From the NCBI RefSeq assembly GCF_022448905.1, contig NZ_JAKVCW010000011.1, positions 99,162 to 163,161 of the forward strand: a stretch of DNA of 64,000 bases, given 5' to 3'. Below, one piece after another: positions 52,680 through 61,550 of this stretch (positions within the stretch are counted from its first letter, which is position 1; the number at the start of each line of letters is the position of its first letter). Made by a program: the position numbers and the translations under genes. Source of the stretch: Shimia sp. GTDB lineage: Bacteria > Pseudomonadota > Alphaproteobacteria > Rhodobacterales > Rhodobacteraceae. The notes under the pieces are model-generated. The model was not told the origin of the DNA. It searched no databases and worked only from the letters and a program-made list of their open reading frames with translations.

Positions 52680-53783
52680 ATGACCGGACCTCGCTATACC
52701 AAACTGGCTGAAAGCCTGCCCGCCACCGTTCCTTTTGTCGGCCCCGAAGCACAAGAGCGCGCCATGGGCCAGTCCTTTTCCGCCCGCATCGGTGCCAACG
52801 AAAACATCTTTGGCCCCTCGCCCAAAACGATTGAAGCGATGCAAAAGGCCGCCGGTGACATCTGGATGTACGGCGATCCAGAAAGCTACGATCTGCGCCA
52901 CGCCTTGGCCGCCCACCATGGCATTGCGCCCGACAACCTGGTTGTGGGCGAAGGCATCGACGGCTTGCTCGGCTATCTCGTCCGCCTGCTGGTTGGCGAA
53001 AGAGACGCGGTGGTCACGTCTGAGGGCGCCTACCCCACCTTCAATTACCACGTCGCAGGCTTTGGAGGTTCGCTGCACAAAGTGCCGTACCGTGACGATG
53101 CCGAAAACCTGCCTGCTCTACTGGCCAAGGCCGCCGAAGTGGACGCCAAACTTGTCTACTTCGCCAACCCCGACAATCCAATGGGCAGCTGGTGCGCTGG
53201 CAAAGACATCGTCGCCCAACTCGACAAAATCCCGGACGGCTGTGTGCTGCTGCTGGATGAAGCTTACGTCGAGCTCGCCCCCGACGGCACAGCACCGGAG
53301 ATCGCCATCAACGATCCCCGCGTGATCCGCATGCGCACCTTCTCCAAAGCCTACGGCATGGCAGGCGCACGCGTAGGCTACGCCATGGGCGAGGCTCAAA
53401 ACATTCGTGCTTTTGAGAAAATCCGTAATCACTTCGGCATGAACCGCGCAGCACAAGTGGGCGCGCTCGCCGCATTGGACGACGCATCGTGGCTGTCGGA
53501 CACCTGCGCCAAAGTCGAAGCTTCGCGTCAGCACATCGCAGCGGTGGCCGCCAAACACGGTCTCAAGGCACTCCCCTCCGCCACCAATTTTGTTGCCATC
53601 GACTGCGGCAAAGATGGGGCCTACGCCAAAGCCATACTCGACGGATTGGTGTCTCGCGGCATCTTTGTACGTATGCCGTTTGTGGCCCCGCAAAACCGCT
53701 GCATCCGCATCAGCTGCGCCCCGAAACGAGAAATAGACCTGCTGGACGCCGCGCTTGGCGAGGTTCTCACAGAGCTTTCCTAA
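52680..53783 (+). CDS. HisC-like PLP-dependent aminotransferase
   Basis: A 367-residue class I/II aminotransferase: SFSARIGANENIFGPSPKTI, YGDPESYDLRHALAAHHGI, LLDEAYVELAPDGTAP, and the PLP-lysine segment RTFSKAYGMAGARVGYAM. The closest family is histidinol-phosphate aminotransferase, but no his genes are nearby, and similar proteins act on aromatic amino acids, so the substrate is left open. The start at 52680 is assigned by the usual M-T-x-P-R-Y-like beginning; no clear ribosome-binding site is visible. A small membrane protein follows 91 bp downstream. Confidence 0.88.
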   Translation: MTGPRYTKLAESLPATVPFVGPEAQERAMGQSFSARIGANENIFGPSPKTIEAMQKAAGDIWMYGDPESYDLRHALAAHHGIAPDNLVVGEGIDGLLGYLVRLLVGERDAVVTSEGAYPTFNYHVAGFGGSLHKVPYRDDAENLPALLAKAAEVDAKLVYFANPDNPMGSWCAGKDIVAQLDKIPDGCVLLLDEAYVELAPDGTAPEIAINDPRVIRMRTFSKAYGMAGARVGYAMGEAQNIRAFEKIRNHFGMNRAAQVGALAALDDASWLSDTCAKVEASRQHIAAVAAKHGLKALPSATNFVAIDCGKDGAYAKAILDGLVSRGIFVRMPFVAPQNRCIRISCAPKREIDLLDAALGEVLTELS

Positions 53784-53874
53784 GACATCGCCCCGCAACC
53801 CGCGGGCCGTTCACGAAATTTTTTCCGTCTTGTGACACGAATCAGAGCTATCCTGCGACTGAGGAGTGTCCGCG

Positions 53875-54060
53875 ATGTCCCGCCCTGTGCAACCTGTCCA
53901 AGACTACACCACCACCTGCCTGGTCATGGCTTTTGTGAACCTGCTCTGGGTTTTTGTACTTGTGTTTCTACTCTGGGGTTTGCCAGCCGTGATGGTGCTG
54001 GCCGTGATCCTGAACGCAGGCATTGACCGCCTGCGCTCTCATCTGGATCGACGCGCTTAG
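53875..54060 (+). CDS. Small two-span membrane protein of unknown function
   Basis: A 61-residue protein with AGGAG 8 nt ahead of ATG 53875. Two adjacent hydrophobic segments (CLVMAFVNLLWVFVLVFLLW and LPAVMVLAVILNAGI) are followed by a short basic tail (RLRSHLDRRA). Roseobacters often carry a protein like this just after the HisC-like gene; that is a memory, not a search. It ends 5 bp from the convergent aminotransferase gene. No function can be proposed. Confidence 0.7.
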   Translation: MSRPVQPVQDYTTTCLVMAFVNLLWVFVLVFLLWGLPAVMVLAVILNAGIDRLRSHLDRRA

Positions 54061-54065
54061 CCAGG

Positions 54066-55262
54066 TTACGCCTTCGCTATCACCCGCGCTGCGGCTTCTA
54101 TGGCGCCTGGACCGTGCGGAATATCCAGCGCGATCAGGCCTGTCTGCACCGTCGCCAGCAGTCCCATAATCATCTGCGCATTTACATGCCCCATATGGCC
54201 AAAACGGAAGAATCCGTCGCTTTGTGGATCGTCCTCTGTGGCCATGCCCAAACCAATACCCAAGGTGATACCCGCTTGATCCTGACACCACCGCCGCAGC
54301 CGCGTGCCGTGCTCCTTGCCAATCCGCAGAGAAGTCACTGCCCGACTGCGATGCGCCTCCTCCGCCATATTGAGCTCCAGTGGACCGTCTGCGCTCCACG
54401 CGTCACAGGCTGCCCAAATCGCCTTCGCTAGCACCTCATGGCGTTGCCAGACGTGCTCCAGCCCTTCCTCCAGGATCATATCCAGCGCAACGCGCAGGCC
54501 GTAGAGGTGATGCGTCGGCGCCGTGCCACAGAACAGCTGATAATAGGCTTCCGGCTTGGCCCGAGGCACCCAATCCCAATAGCGGCTCACCCGCGGCAAC
54601 GCCGCTCGACGCGCGGCCGCCTTGTCGTTGAAAAACACAAAAGCCACACCTGGCGGGACCATCAGCCCTTTCTGGCTGGCTGCGATCATCACATCCACAC
54701 CCCAGGCGTCCATCTCAAATCGGTCACAGCCCAAAGAGGCAATGCAATCGACCATCAACAGTGCCGGATGACCAGTCTCATCAATCGCAGCGCGCAGGGC
54801 CGCGATGTCATTGCGCGCCGACGTCGAGGTATCCACATGCACCGCCAGAACTGCCTTGATGGAATGGTCCTTGTCCGCCACCAAAGCCTCAGCGACCTTG
54901 GCCGGGTCCATCGGAGAACGGCGGCCAAAGTCGATCACCTCGCACTCCGCACCCATTCCAGCGGCCATTTCGCCCCAACCATGACCAAACGCGCCCGTGG
55001 CTGGCACCAGCACCCGGTCACCGGGTTCAATCACATTGGCCAGCGCCGCTTCCCAAACCGCATGACCATTACCGATATAGATCGCCACATCGTGTTGGGT
55101 GCCCGCCACCGTCTTCAAGTCCGGCAACAGCCCATAGGTCAGGTCGATTAACTCGCCTTCATATATATTGGGCGCAGCCCGATGCATCGCGCGCAACACC
55201 GCCTCCGGCATCACAGATGGCCCCGGAATCGCGAGATAGGTCTGTCCCTGTGTAAGTTTCAT
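54066..55262 (-). CDS. Class V aminotransferase (alanine/serine-glyoxylate type)
   Basis: A 398-residue PLP enzyme: YLAIPGPSVMPEAVLRAMHR, GNGHAVWEAALANVIEPGD, LLMVDCIASLGCDRFEMD and the PLP-lysine segment MIAASQKGLMVPPGVAF. These match alanine-glyoxylate / serine-glyoxylate aminotransferases. The gene does not sit in a serine-cycle or beta-hydroxyaspartate cluster, so the physiological amino donor is unknown. It is divergent from an ABC exporter gene. Confidence 0.9.
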   Translation of the reverse strand: MKLTQGQTYLAIPGPSVMPEAVLRAMHRAAPNIYEGELIDLTYGLLPDLKTVAGTQHDVAIYIGNGHAVWEAALANVIEPGDRVLVPATGAFGHGWGEMAAGMGAECEVIDFGRRSPMDPAKVAEALVADKDHSIKAVLAVHVDTSTSARNDIAALRAAIDETGHPALLMVDCIASLGCDRFEMDAWGVDVMIAASQKGLMVPPGVAFVFFNDKAAARRAALPRVSRYWDWVPRAKPEAYYQLFCGTAPTHHLYGLRVALDMILEEGLEHVWQRHEVLAKAIWAACDAWSADGPLELNMAEEAHRSRAVTSLRIGKEHGTRLRRWCQDQAGITLGIGLGMATEDDPQSDGFFRFGHMGHVNAQMIMGLLATVQTGLIALDIPHGPGAIEAAARVIAKA

Positions 55263-55420
55263 AATTGCGTCCCCTGCTACACCTCACGGCACCCTAACGC
55301 GCAGGAATGCAACGTCAATCGCCTGTCTGCACCGGCGAAACGACGCCATTGGCTCTGGTTTTGCGACGCGGCCACCTGTAAAGGTCAAAGTCACTTCAAA
55401 GGTCGGAGAAGGCACAGATC

Positions 55421-57295
55421 GTGACTGACACAGACGTTAAACCCACCAAAGACAAAGGCTATCTGCTGTCCTGGCTTTGGCGGAAATACCTTCACCGTCA
55501 CAAGTGGCTGCTGATTTGCTCATCCATTCTTATGGCGATCGAAGGCTCCACGCTGGGTCTCATCGCCTGGATGATGGAACCCATGTTTGACTCTGCCTTC
55601 TCGGCAGGCAGCATATCTGCTTTGTGGGGCGTTGGACTGGTGTTTGCCGGGATTTTCTTCACCCGCGGGATCACCAGCATCGGTCACAAGGTGATGATGA
55701 CCACGGCGGCCCAGCGCACCTCCGCCGACCTGCGCATCGACCTGTTGGGCCGGATGATGCTGCAAGACAACGCTTTCCACCAAACCCACCCACCGGGCTA
55801 TCTCATTCAGCGCACCCAATCGGATGTTGGCGCGATCAACGGCGTCTGGAGCTCCTTTATCACCGGTGCGGGCCGAGACTTCATCTCACTTATTGCACTC
55901 GTTGGTGTTGCTGTAAGCGTCGATTGGCGTTGGACCATTGTCGCCTGTGTGGGCACACCTCTTCTCATATTGCCGTCTTTGGTGGCGCAGCGGTTCGTAC
56001 GTAGACGCGCTCGCGAAGCCCGGGATCTCGGTGCAAAAATTGCGACACAATTGGACGAGACCTTCCACGGCATCATCCCAACCAAGCTCAACCTGCTAGA
56101 AAAGTACCAAACAACCAAGTTCGGAAGCTCAACCCGCGAATTGGTACGCGCTGAAGTCCGCGCAACTGCGGGTACAGCTTCAATCGCAGCTATGGTCGAC
56201 TTCACGGCTGGCCTCGGATTTTTTTGTGTTCTGATCTATGGCGGCGGCGAAATTGTTTCAGGCGAAAAATCCATTGGGCAGTTTATGAGCTTTTTCACTG
56301 CGCTTGGCATGATGTTTGAACCTCTTCGTCGCCTGGCGGGACTTTCTGGCCGCTGGCAAGTCGCCGCCTCGGCAATCGAACGATTGAAAGAGCTGATCGA
56401 GACCGTTCCCACCATCCTGTCCCCTAAAGATCCGTTGCCCGCCCCAACCGGCACGCCGGGCATCACCATGGACAAGGTCAACCTGGCCTATGGCGACGTG
56501 ACAGTTCTGGACGGCACCAGTTTTGTCGCGGAACCCGGCAAAACCACCGCCATCGTCGGCGCGTCGGGCGCTGGCAAGTCGACCATCTTCAACGTGCTCA
56601 CCCGCCTTGTGGACCCGCAAACCGGCACAAGCCTGATCGACACCGTCAACAACCGCGACATGAGCTTGCCGGACCTGCGCGGCCTGTTCTCCGTCGTATC
56701 GCAAGAAGCCATGCTATTTGACGACACGATCCGCGAAAACATCCTGCTCGATCAAACCGGCGTCAGCGAAGAACGCCTGCAAGAAGTGCTCAAAGCCGCT
56801 CATGTCTCCGACTTCCTTCCCAAACTGGCCGACGGGCTGGACACCGAAGTGGGGCCACGCGGCACCAATCTTTCAGGAGGCCAACGTCAACGCGTGGTGA
56901 TTGCCCGCGCCCTGCTACGCGACACCCCAATCCTGCTGCTGGACGAAGCCACCTCCGCGCTGGACACACGCTCCGAAACCGTGGTGCAGGCGGCTTTGGA
57001 CAAGCTCTCCTCGGGCCGCACCACATTGGTGATTGCCCACCGGCTGTCTACCGTCCGCAACGCCGACAAGATCCTCGTAATGGACAAAGGCAAAGTTGTG
57101 GACGAAGGCACCCATGACGAGTTGCTCGCCCGTGGCGGCATCTACGCCGATCTCTACGAGCTGCAATTCAAAACCAAAGGCGAAACCGCCGAGGCCCGCG
57201 CCTTGCAGCCAATCGAAGGTCTGGACGCCGCCCTACCGCAACCCAAGCGATCCATTCTGTCACGCATCTTCGGCCGTCTCGCGGGCCGCGAATAA
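55421..57295 (+). CDS. ABC exporter, MsbA-like (fused permease and ATPase)
   Basis: A 624-residue half-transporter: six membrane helices in residues about 25-320 and an ATPase with Walker A AIVGASGAGKSTIFN, signature NLSGGQRQRVVIAR, Walker B ILLLDEATSALD and H-loop VIAHRLSTVRN. Closest families are lipid-A/multidrug flippases such as MsbA, so a lipid or hydrophobic cargo is likely. It starts at GTG 55421, with GGAGAAGG upstream; no in-frame ATG occurs before the first helix. A C-terminal tail of about 40 residues follows the ATPase. It works as a homodimer. Confidence 0.9.
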   Translation: MTDTDVKPTKDKGYLLSWLWRKYLHRHKWLLICSSILMAIEGSTLGLIAWMMEPMFDSAFSAGSISALWGVGLVFAGIFFTRGITSIGHKVMMTTAAQRTSADLRIDLLGRMMLQDNAFHQTHPPGYLIQRTQSDVGAINGVWSSFITGAGRDFISLIALVGVAVSVDWRWTIVACVGTPLLILPSLVAQRFVRRRAREARDLGAKIATQLDETFHGIIPTKLNLLEKYQTTKFGSSTRELVRAEVRATAGTASIAAMVDFTAGLGFFCVLIYGGGEIVSGEKSIGQFMSFFTALGMMFEPLRRLAGLSGRWQVAASAIERLKELIETVPTILSPKDPLPAPTGTPGITMDKVNLAYGDVTVLDGTSFVAEPGKTTAIVGASGAGKSTIFNVLTRLVDPQTGTSLIDTVNNRDMSLPDLRGLFSVVSQEAMLFDDTIRENILLDQTGVSEERLQEVLKAAHVSDFLPKLADGLDTEVGPRGTNLSGGQRQRVVIARALLRDTPILLLDEATSALDTRSETVVQAALDKLSSGRTTLVIAHRLSTVRNADKILVMDKGKVVDEGTHDELLARGGIYADLYELQFKTKGETAEARALQPIEGLDAALPQPKRSILSRIFGRLAGRE

Positions 57296-57301
57296 CGCAG
57301 A

Positions 57302-57988
57302 TCACTGGCGGCGGTACGCTGCCGCCAATTTCTCAGGCGACATACCCAGAAGATACCGCAGCAAAGTCCACAGGTTGCGCCCACCTCGGCGCAGCCAACC
57401 TTGCGCTTGATACTTGCGCGGGCTGGTGATCGCCTGCGTGTCCAACGGCGCCAATCGCGCCCGCCCCAGTTGCCGCGCAATTGCAACGTCTTCCATTAAG
57501 GGAATGTCCGCAAACCCGCCGATTTCCTCGTAAAGCCGCTGAGAGATCAGTAGCCCCTGATCCCCATAGGGCAACCCAAACAGGCCACTGCGCAGATTGG
57601 CCCATCCCGCCACCAGACGCCCCGCGACTCCGCCTTTCTCAAACCGCAACGCAAAGTATCCAGCCACATCCGCCTGCGCCAAATGCGCCTCCACGGCAGC
57701 ACTCCAACCCTCGGACAACACCGTGTCCGCATGCACAAACAACAGCCAATCGCCCTGCGCCTTGGCCGCGCCAACCCGCAGCTGTCCGCCCCGCGACGCG
57801 GCACAGCGCACAACCTCCGCCCCGGCCTCTTCGGCAATCGCCAGCGTGCCATCACTGGACCCGCCATCTGCGACGATCAACTCGCGGATCACGCCCGCAG
57901 ACACGCCCTCAAACAACGCGCCCAAACAAGCAGGCAGCCCCGCTTCTTCATTCAATGTCGGGATCACAACACTCACAGGTGCACGCAT
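57302..57988 (-). CDS. Family 2 glycosyltransferase, TIGR04283 type
   Basis: A 228-residue GT-A glycosyltransferase without membrane segments: VSVVIPTLNEEAGLPACLGA, LIVADGGSSDGTLAIAEEAG, ASRGGQLRVGAAKAQGDWLL with FVHADT (the DxD-like site), and IPLMEDVAIARQLGRARLAP. The set fits the TIGR04283 group found in arsenosugar-biosynthesis loci, but no arsenic genes are near, so the acceptor is unknown. Its stop is 6 bp from the ABC exporter stop. Confidence 0.85.
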   Translation of the reverse strand: MRAPVSVVIPTLNEEAGLPACLGALFEGVSAGVIRELIVADGGSSDGTLAIAEEAGAEVVRCAASRGGQLRVGAAKAQGDWLLFVHADTVLSEGWSAAVEAHLAQADVAGYFALRFEKGGVAGRLVAGWANLRSGLFGLPYGDQGLLISQRLYEEIGGFADIPLMEDVAIARQLGRARLAPLDTQAITSPRKYQAQGWLRRGGRNLWTLLRYLLGMSPEKLAAAYRRQ

Positions 57989-58061
57989 TTCTTACTCCAG
58001 CCCTGTTGCACGGCGACACCGCTTCTATATGACAGGAGAGCGCAAGAACAGGAGCAGCGAC

Positions 58062-58805
58062 ATGTCCACGTCAGATCGCAGCATTTTCCGCCTTACCGGC
58101 AGTGACACCGAGAGCTTTTTACAAGGTCTCATCACCAACGACATGACCCGCCTAACCGATGGACTGCTCTACGCTGCCTTCCTGACCCCCCAGGGCAAAT
58201 ACATCGCGGATTTCTTCCTGAAACGCGACGGAGACGCCGTTTTGCTGGACGCCGACGCAACACAGGCCTCTGCGCTGCAACAGCGCCTGACCATGTACAA
58301 ACTGCGCGCCGATGTCACCATTGAGCCGACCACCCTGCACCTGCATCGTGGCTTCGGCGACATTCCGGAAGACGGCGCCGTCGACCCACGCTCCCCAAAC
58401 CTTGGCTGGCGCGCCTACCGCGACGCGCCTCAGGAAGACGACACCACGGACTGGACCGCACTCTATGTGGCCAACCAGGTGCCCAACGCCGGGCTAGAGC
58501 TCGACCAAAACAGCTTCATTCTCGAAATGGGCTTTGAGCGGCTCAACGGCGTCGACTTCAAAAAGGGCTGCTACGTCGGACAAGAAGTCACTGCCCGCAT
58601 GAAGCACAAAACTGAGCTTCGCAAAGGTCTCGCCCAGGTTGGCATCACCGGCGACGCTGAGGCCGGCACTCCGATCCTAAAAGACGATCGACCAGTTGGC
58701 ACCCTACACAGCCGTGCGGGAGACAAGGCCCTGGCCTACCTGCGCTTTGACCGCGCCGGCGAGGACATGACTGCCGGCGACGCCAAAATCAGCTACCCGG
58801 CCTAG
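58062..58805 (+). CDS. ygfZ: YgfZ/GcvT-domain folate-binding protein
   Basis: A 247-residue YgfZ-type protein: IFRLTGSDTESFLQGLITND at the N-terminus and the family signature FKKGCYVGQEVTARMKHKTE, whose cysteine is required in E. coli. YgfZ helps repair or assemble iron-sulfur clusters in a folate-dependent way. AGGAG precedes the ATG at 58062. The stop overlaps the convergent GNAT stop: both TAGs share the palindrome CTAG at 58802-58805. Confidence 0.93.
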   Translation: MSTSDRSIFRLTGSDTESFLQGLITNDMTRLTDGLLYAAFLTPQGKYIADFFLKRDGDAVLLDADATQASALQQRLTMYKLRADVTIEPTTLHLHRGFGDIPEDGAVDPRSPNLGWRAYRDAPQEDDTTDWTALYVANQVPNAGLELDQNSFILEMGFERLNGVDFKKGCYVGQEVTARMKHKTELRKGLAQVGITGDAEAGTPILKDDRPVGTLHSRAGDKALAYLRFDRAGEDMTAGDAKISYPA

Positions 58806-59275
58806 TCGCTTAACATTTTGCGATAGCGCAGCCCCAGCACCTCTGCGCCCTGCCGGCTCATGAGGTGTTGCGAGTGCATGTTGAAGCCATGCACCATCGA
58901 CTTCCATTGTTGGAAGTCATTGTCGCGCATCCACGCCTCTAAAGCGGCCACCAAAGCTTTACCAACGCCCTGCCCCCGGCAGGTTTCATCGACGCATATC
59001 TGATCCAGCTCCACATACCGGGCCGGATGCAGAAACGGCGACGCCTCTCGCACCACAGGCACGGCGAGCAAGAAACCAGTCAAACCGCCATCCGGCCCCT
59101 CGGCGACAAACACCTGCGCACCTTCCCCCAGCCGCTGCTTGAAGAACTCCGTCACCTCTTCCGGCGCAGCATCACCGCGATATTGCTCCGGATGCTCTTC
59201 CTCATGCAGCGCATTCACCTGCGCCGACAGGGGCAGTAATTTCTCAACTTCATCCGTTCTCAAAAATCTAATCAC
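58802..59275 (-). CDS. GNAT family N-acetyltransferase
   Basis: A 157-residue acetyltransferase: ELDQICVDETCRGQGVGKAL, where R-G-Q-G-V-G-K-A is the acetyl-CoA pyrophosphate loop, and SMVHGFNMHSQHLMSRQGAE at the back of the fold. It starts with GTG at 59275. The ribosome-binding site GGAGG (minus strand) is the 3' arm of the terminator hairpin that follows efp, so the start codon lies 4 to 5 nt after its T-run. Translation would then be hindered when that hairpin forms. The substrate is unknown. Confidence 0.85.
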   Translation of the reverse strand: MIRFLRTDEVEKLLPLSAQVNALHEEEHPEQYRGDAAPEEVTEFFKQRLGEGAQVFVAEGPDGGLTGFLLAVPVVREASPFLHPARYVELDQICVDETCRGQGVGKALVAALEAWMRDNDFQQWKSMVHGFNMHSQHLMSRQGAEVLGLRYRKMLSD

Positions 59276-59307
59276 AAAAAAACCTCCAGTGATGTCACCG
59301 GAGGTTT
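59276..59307 (-). terminator. efp terminator overlapping the GNAT ribosome-binding site
   Basis: Minus strand: AAACCTCC pairs with GGAGGTTT, the stem continues through GTGA/TCAC to a 4-nt loop, and TTTTTTT follows. The 3' arm's GGAGG is the Shine-Dalgarno of the GNAT gene. It is either an ordinary terminator for efp or an RNA switch for the next gene. Confidence 0.85.
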
Positions 59308-59357
59308 CTCAATCTAATCCCCGGCAAGTTGCGCGGGGATACATGTCCGGGCGCGAC

Positions 59358-59921
59358 TTATGCGCGCTCAGAATATTCCATGGTCTCGGTGTTCACGACG
59401 ATGCTTTCGTCCTGGCCCACAAACGGAGGCACCATAACCTTCACGCCATTGTCCAAGATCGCTGGCTTAAACGAATTCGCCGCGGTCTGGCCCTTCACAA
59501 CAGGCTCGGTCTCCACAATCTTGCAGGTCACTTTCTGCGGCAGGCTCGCATTCAATGCCTCAGCTTCGTGGAATTCCACAACAATGGTCATGCCATCCTG
59601 CAAGAACGGACGACGATCACCCAAAAGGTCCGCAGGGATCTGGTTCTGCTCATAGGTCTCAGTGTCCATGAAGATCAGCATGCCGTCATCCTCATAAAGG
59701 AATTGCTGGTCTTTCTGCTCCAGACGCACGCGCTCCACTTTGTCAGCAGACCGGAAACGCTCGTTCAGCTTAGATCCATTGCGCAGATTCTTGAGCTCGA
59801 CCTGTGCAAATGCACCGCCCTTGCCGGGCTTCACATGGTCCACTTTCACAGCGGCCCAAAGACCACCATTGTGCTCCAGCACGTTACCGGGGCGAATTTC
59901 GTTACCGTTGATCTTGGGCAT
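59358..59921 (-). CDS. efp: Elongation factor P
   Basis: EF-P binds ribosomes stalled on polyproline and restores peptide-bond formation. The 187-residue product shows [20 protein letters not shown], the modified-residue loop [36 protein letters not shown] and the OB-fold end [15 protein letters not shown]. The loop lysine in PGKGG is the site of beta-lysylation or similar modification where that occurs. No epmA/B genes are in the window. The start at 59921 is clear; the open frame runs much further but is not coding. Confidence 0.96.
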   Translation of the reverse strand: MPKINGNEIRPGNVLEHNGGLWAAVKVDHVKPGKGGAFAQVELKNLRNGSKLNERFRSADKVERVRLEQKDQQFLYEDDGMLIFMDTETYEQNQIPADLLGDRRPFLQDGMTIVVEFHEAEALNASLPQKVTCKIVETEPVVKGQTAANSFKPAILDNGVKVMVPPFVGQDESIVVNTETMEYSERA

Positions 59922-59982
59922 ATTAAGAAAACCTAAGCAAAAAAGGTTGATCGGAGTGTTTAGCCTCCTATATCTGCCCAGT

Positions 59983-60056
59983 CGACAGGTGGCAAGACAA
60001 CCTGTCGCGGGAAAAATCCGCAGAATGCTATGCAAATTCCGCATAGAAGCTATGCA
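59983..60056. promoter_or_regulatory. Inverted- and direct-repeat cluster between efp and the DUF6280-like gene
   Basis: The 219-bp divergent spacer holds a perfect 8+8 inverted repeat CGACAGGT (59983-59990) / ACCTGTCG (60000-60007) with a 9-nt spacer. Next to it are three copies of CTATGC/GCATAG: CTATGC at 60028-60033, GCATAG at 60041-60046, CTATGC at 60050-60055, the outer two inside a direct repeat of GCTATGCA. Such clustered symmetric sites suggest operators, but no binding protein is identified. Confidence 0.5.
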
Positions 60057-60140
60057 TCTGAGGACTATCCGAATCGGCTTGGATGCGTCATAAGGAGCGC
60101 CACGCCGAAAATACAAGAGCAATAACACAAGGACGACGAG

Positions 60141-60461
60141 ATGACCCATTTCGTTGATGCAGCGGCATACAACAATGAACAAGGCAACCGTGCTCGCAAG
60201 CTGTTCGCAGCTGTGGTGCTCGCGGCCTTGGACGATGCCATTGCGGATGACAAGAAATACGGCAACGGCCCGGAACAGATTGCCCGTTGGGCCCGGTCCC
60301 GCGACGGTCGCGAAGTGCTGTCCTGCGCAGGTATTGACCCAAACGAACGTGTGGTCGAAGGCCTGATGGAATTTGTTGGCAAAGGTGTCCGCACCTCTGT
60401 TGCGCTGTCGCGCGAAGAAAGCGAGCGCCGCAACGCCGCTGCACAGGCCGAAGCTGCCTAA
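60141..60461 (+). CDS. DUF6280-like small protein
   Basis: A 106-residue soluble helical protein: [58 protein letters not shown] and [21 protein letters not shown] associate this pattern with a conserved Rhodobacterales family (DUF6280), function unknown. AAGGACGACGAG precedes the ATG. It is divergent from efp and preceded by the repeat cluster, and a strong terminator follows, so it is a single-gene unit. It is highly charged and could be a nucleic-acid- or protein-binding factor; that is a guess. Confidence 0.8.
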   Translation: MTHFVDAAAYNNEQGNRARKLFAAVVLAALDDAIADDKKYGNGPEQIARWARSRDGREVLSCAGIDPNERVVEGLMEFVGKGVRTSVALSREESERRNAAAQAEAA

Positions 60462-60484
60462 GCACTTTCTGCAAGCTGCCTAAC

Positions 60485-60514
60485 AAAAAGCGCGCCCAAA
60501 CGGGCGCGTTTTTT
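60485..60514. terminator. Bidirectional terminator after the DUF6280-like gene
   Basis: A 7-bp GC stem CGCGCCC / GGGCGCG with a 4-nt loop is flanked by AAAAAG on one side and TTTTTT on the other, so it can terminate both the plus-strand gene and the minus-strand PopZ-like gene. Confidence 0.85.
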
Positions 60515-60551
60515 GTTGTCTGAATGTCTGTATAGCCGCGACCGCGTTAAC

Positions 60552-61478
60552 CTATCCGAGGTCGTGCGCCGCCAATGCGCGGTGAATTTCGCGCCGCACC
60601 AGCTTGCGCACATTGCGGGTGATGCGCTCCCCCAGCGCACCCTGCAGCTCCTGGCGCACAATGTCGGCCACCATTTCACGCAGCATCGCTTCGTCAATTT
60701 CGGCGGCTTCTTCCATCGCCTCAGACAGCGCTTCGGCGTCCACAATCTCTGCTGCGTCGGCAATCTCTTCCGGCATATGCGCGCGCAGCTCGTCCATCAC
60801 CGCATCCGCCATATCCGGTGCCGCATCGACCTCCGGATCATAAGTCACATCGTCCGTTGAGGTGGCATCGCGGAACTGATGAATCCGGGCTTCCAGCACC
60901 TGTTTGAAATCAAACGGCTGCTCTTCATCCATCGCCTCTTCCGGCGCGGTATCGCTCACTGCCTCAAAGGACAATGGCGCCTCGTCCTCAGACACAACAG
61001 CCTCATCTCCAGAGCCCACCTCGACCATCACTTCATCCAGTGAGGCCTCGGCACCCTCCAGCGTAACCTCTTCAGATTCAACGGAAACCTGATCTTGCTC
61101 GGCGTCGACGGCTTCCACAGCATCAGGCTCAACCTTCGCTGCCACCTGGTCGACATCTACAGATGGGTCAATCTCGACTTCGTCCAAATCATCCGATTCG
61201 TCGACAACGTCCTGCGGTTCATCAGCATCGACATCACCCTCGGCGTCAGGCGCGTCCTCAACCCGCAGCGCAGGTGTCAGCACCAGAGCCAATGGCGCTT
61301 CCGCCACAGGGGTCTCATCTTCTGCACTTTCGTCCTGCGCTGAAGACGTGTCAAAGGCCACGGGACGTGCCGGTGCCTGGTCTTTAACCGCGTCTGGCAA
61401 AGGCCGATTCTCCGACACAAGCCGGCGGATAGACGTCAAAACATCTTCGATTTCCGTGTTGGTCACTGGATCGGACAT
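60552..61478 (-). CDS. Acidic PopZ-like (DUF2497-like) protein
   Basis: A 308-residue, extremely acidic protein. The N-terminal helix (EIEDVLTSIRRLVSENRP) resembles the PopZ/DUF2497 start (E-I-L-x-S-I-R-R-I-I-S). Residues about 40-230 are Asp/Glu/Ala/Val-rich and probably disordered. The C-terminal helices (LREMVADIVRQELQGALGE, then RNVRKLVRREIHRALAA) fit a PopZ-like oligomerization end. It is followed by nothing and preceded by tolC and pcm on the same strand, the order of popZ loci in Caulobacter and rhizobia as I remember it. PopZ organises the cell pole; identity here is an inference. Confidence 0.65.
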   Translation of the reverse strand: MSDPVTNTEIEDVLTSIRRLVSENRPLPDAVKDQAPARPVAFDTSSAQDESAEDETPVAEAPLALVLTPALRVEDAPDAEGDVDADEPQDVVDESDDLDEVEIDPSVDVDQVAAKVEPDAVEAVDAEQDQVSVESEEVTLEGAEASLDEVMVEVGSGDEAVVSEDEAPLSFEAVSDTAPEEAMDEEQPFDFKQVLEARIHQFRDATSTDDVTYDPEVDAAPDMADAVMDELRAHMPEEIADAAEIVDAEALSEAMEEAAEIDEAMLREMVADIVRQELQGALGERITRNVRKLVRREIHRALAAHDLG

Positions 61479-61550
61479 AGAAATTCACCACTCTTACCTC
61501 ACGAAGAGTGTAGCCTCTGCCGCTAAGCCATACAACAGATAGGAAAAATG

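Noticed and set aside
57597..58061. N-terminal extension of the ygfZ frame across the glycosyltransferase
   Set aside because: Antisense to the glycosyltransferase gene; the conserved protein starts at 58062 with AGGAG upstream.
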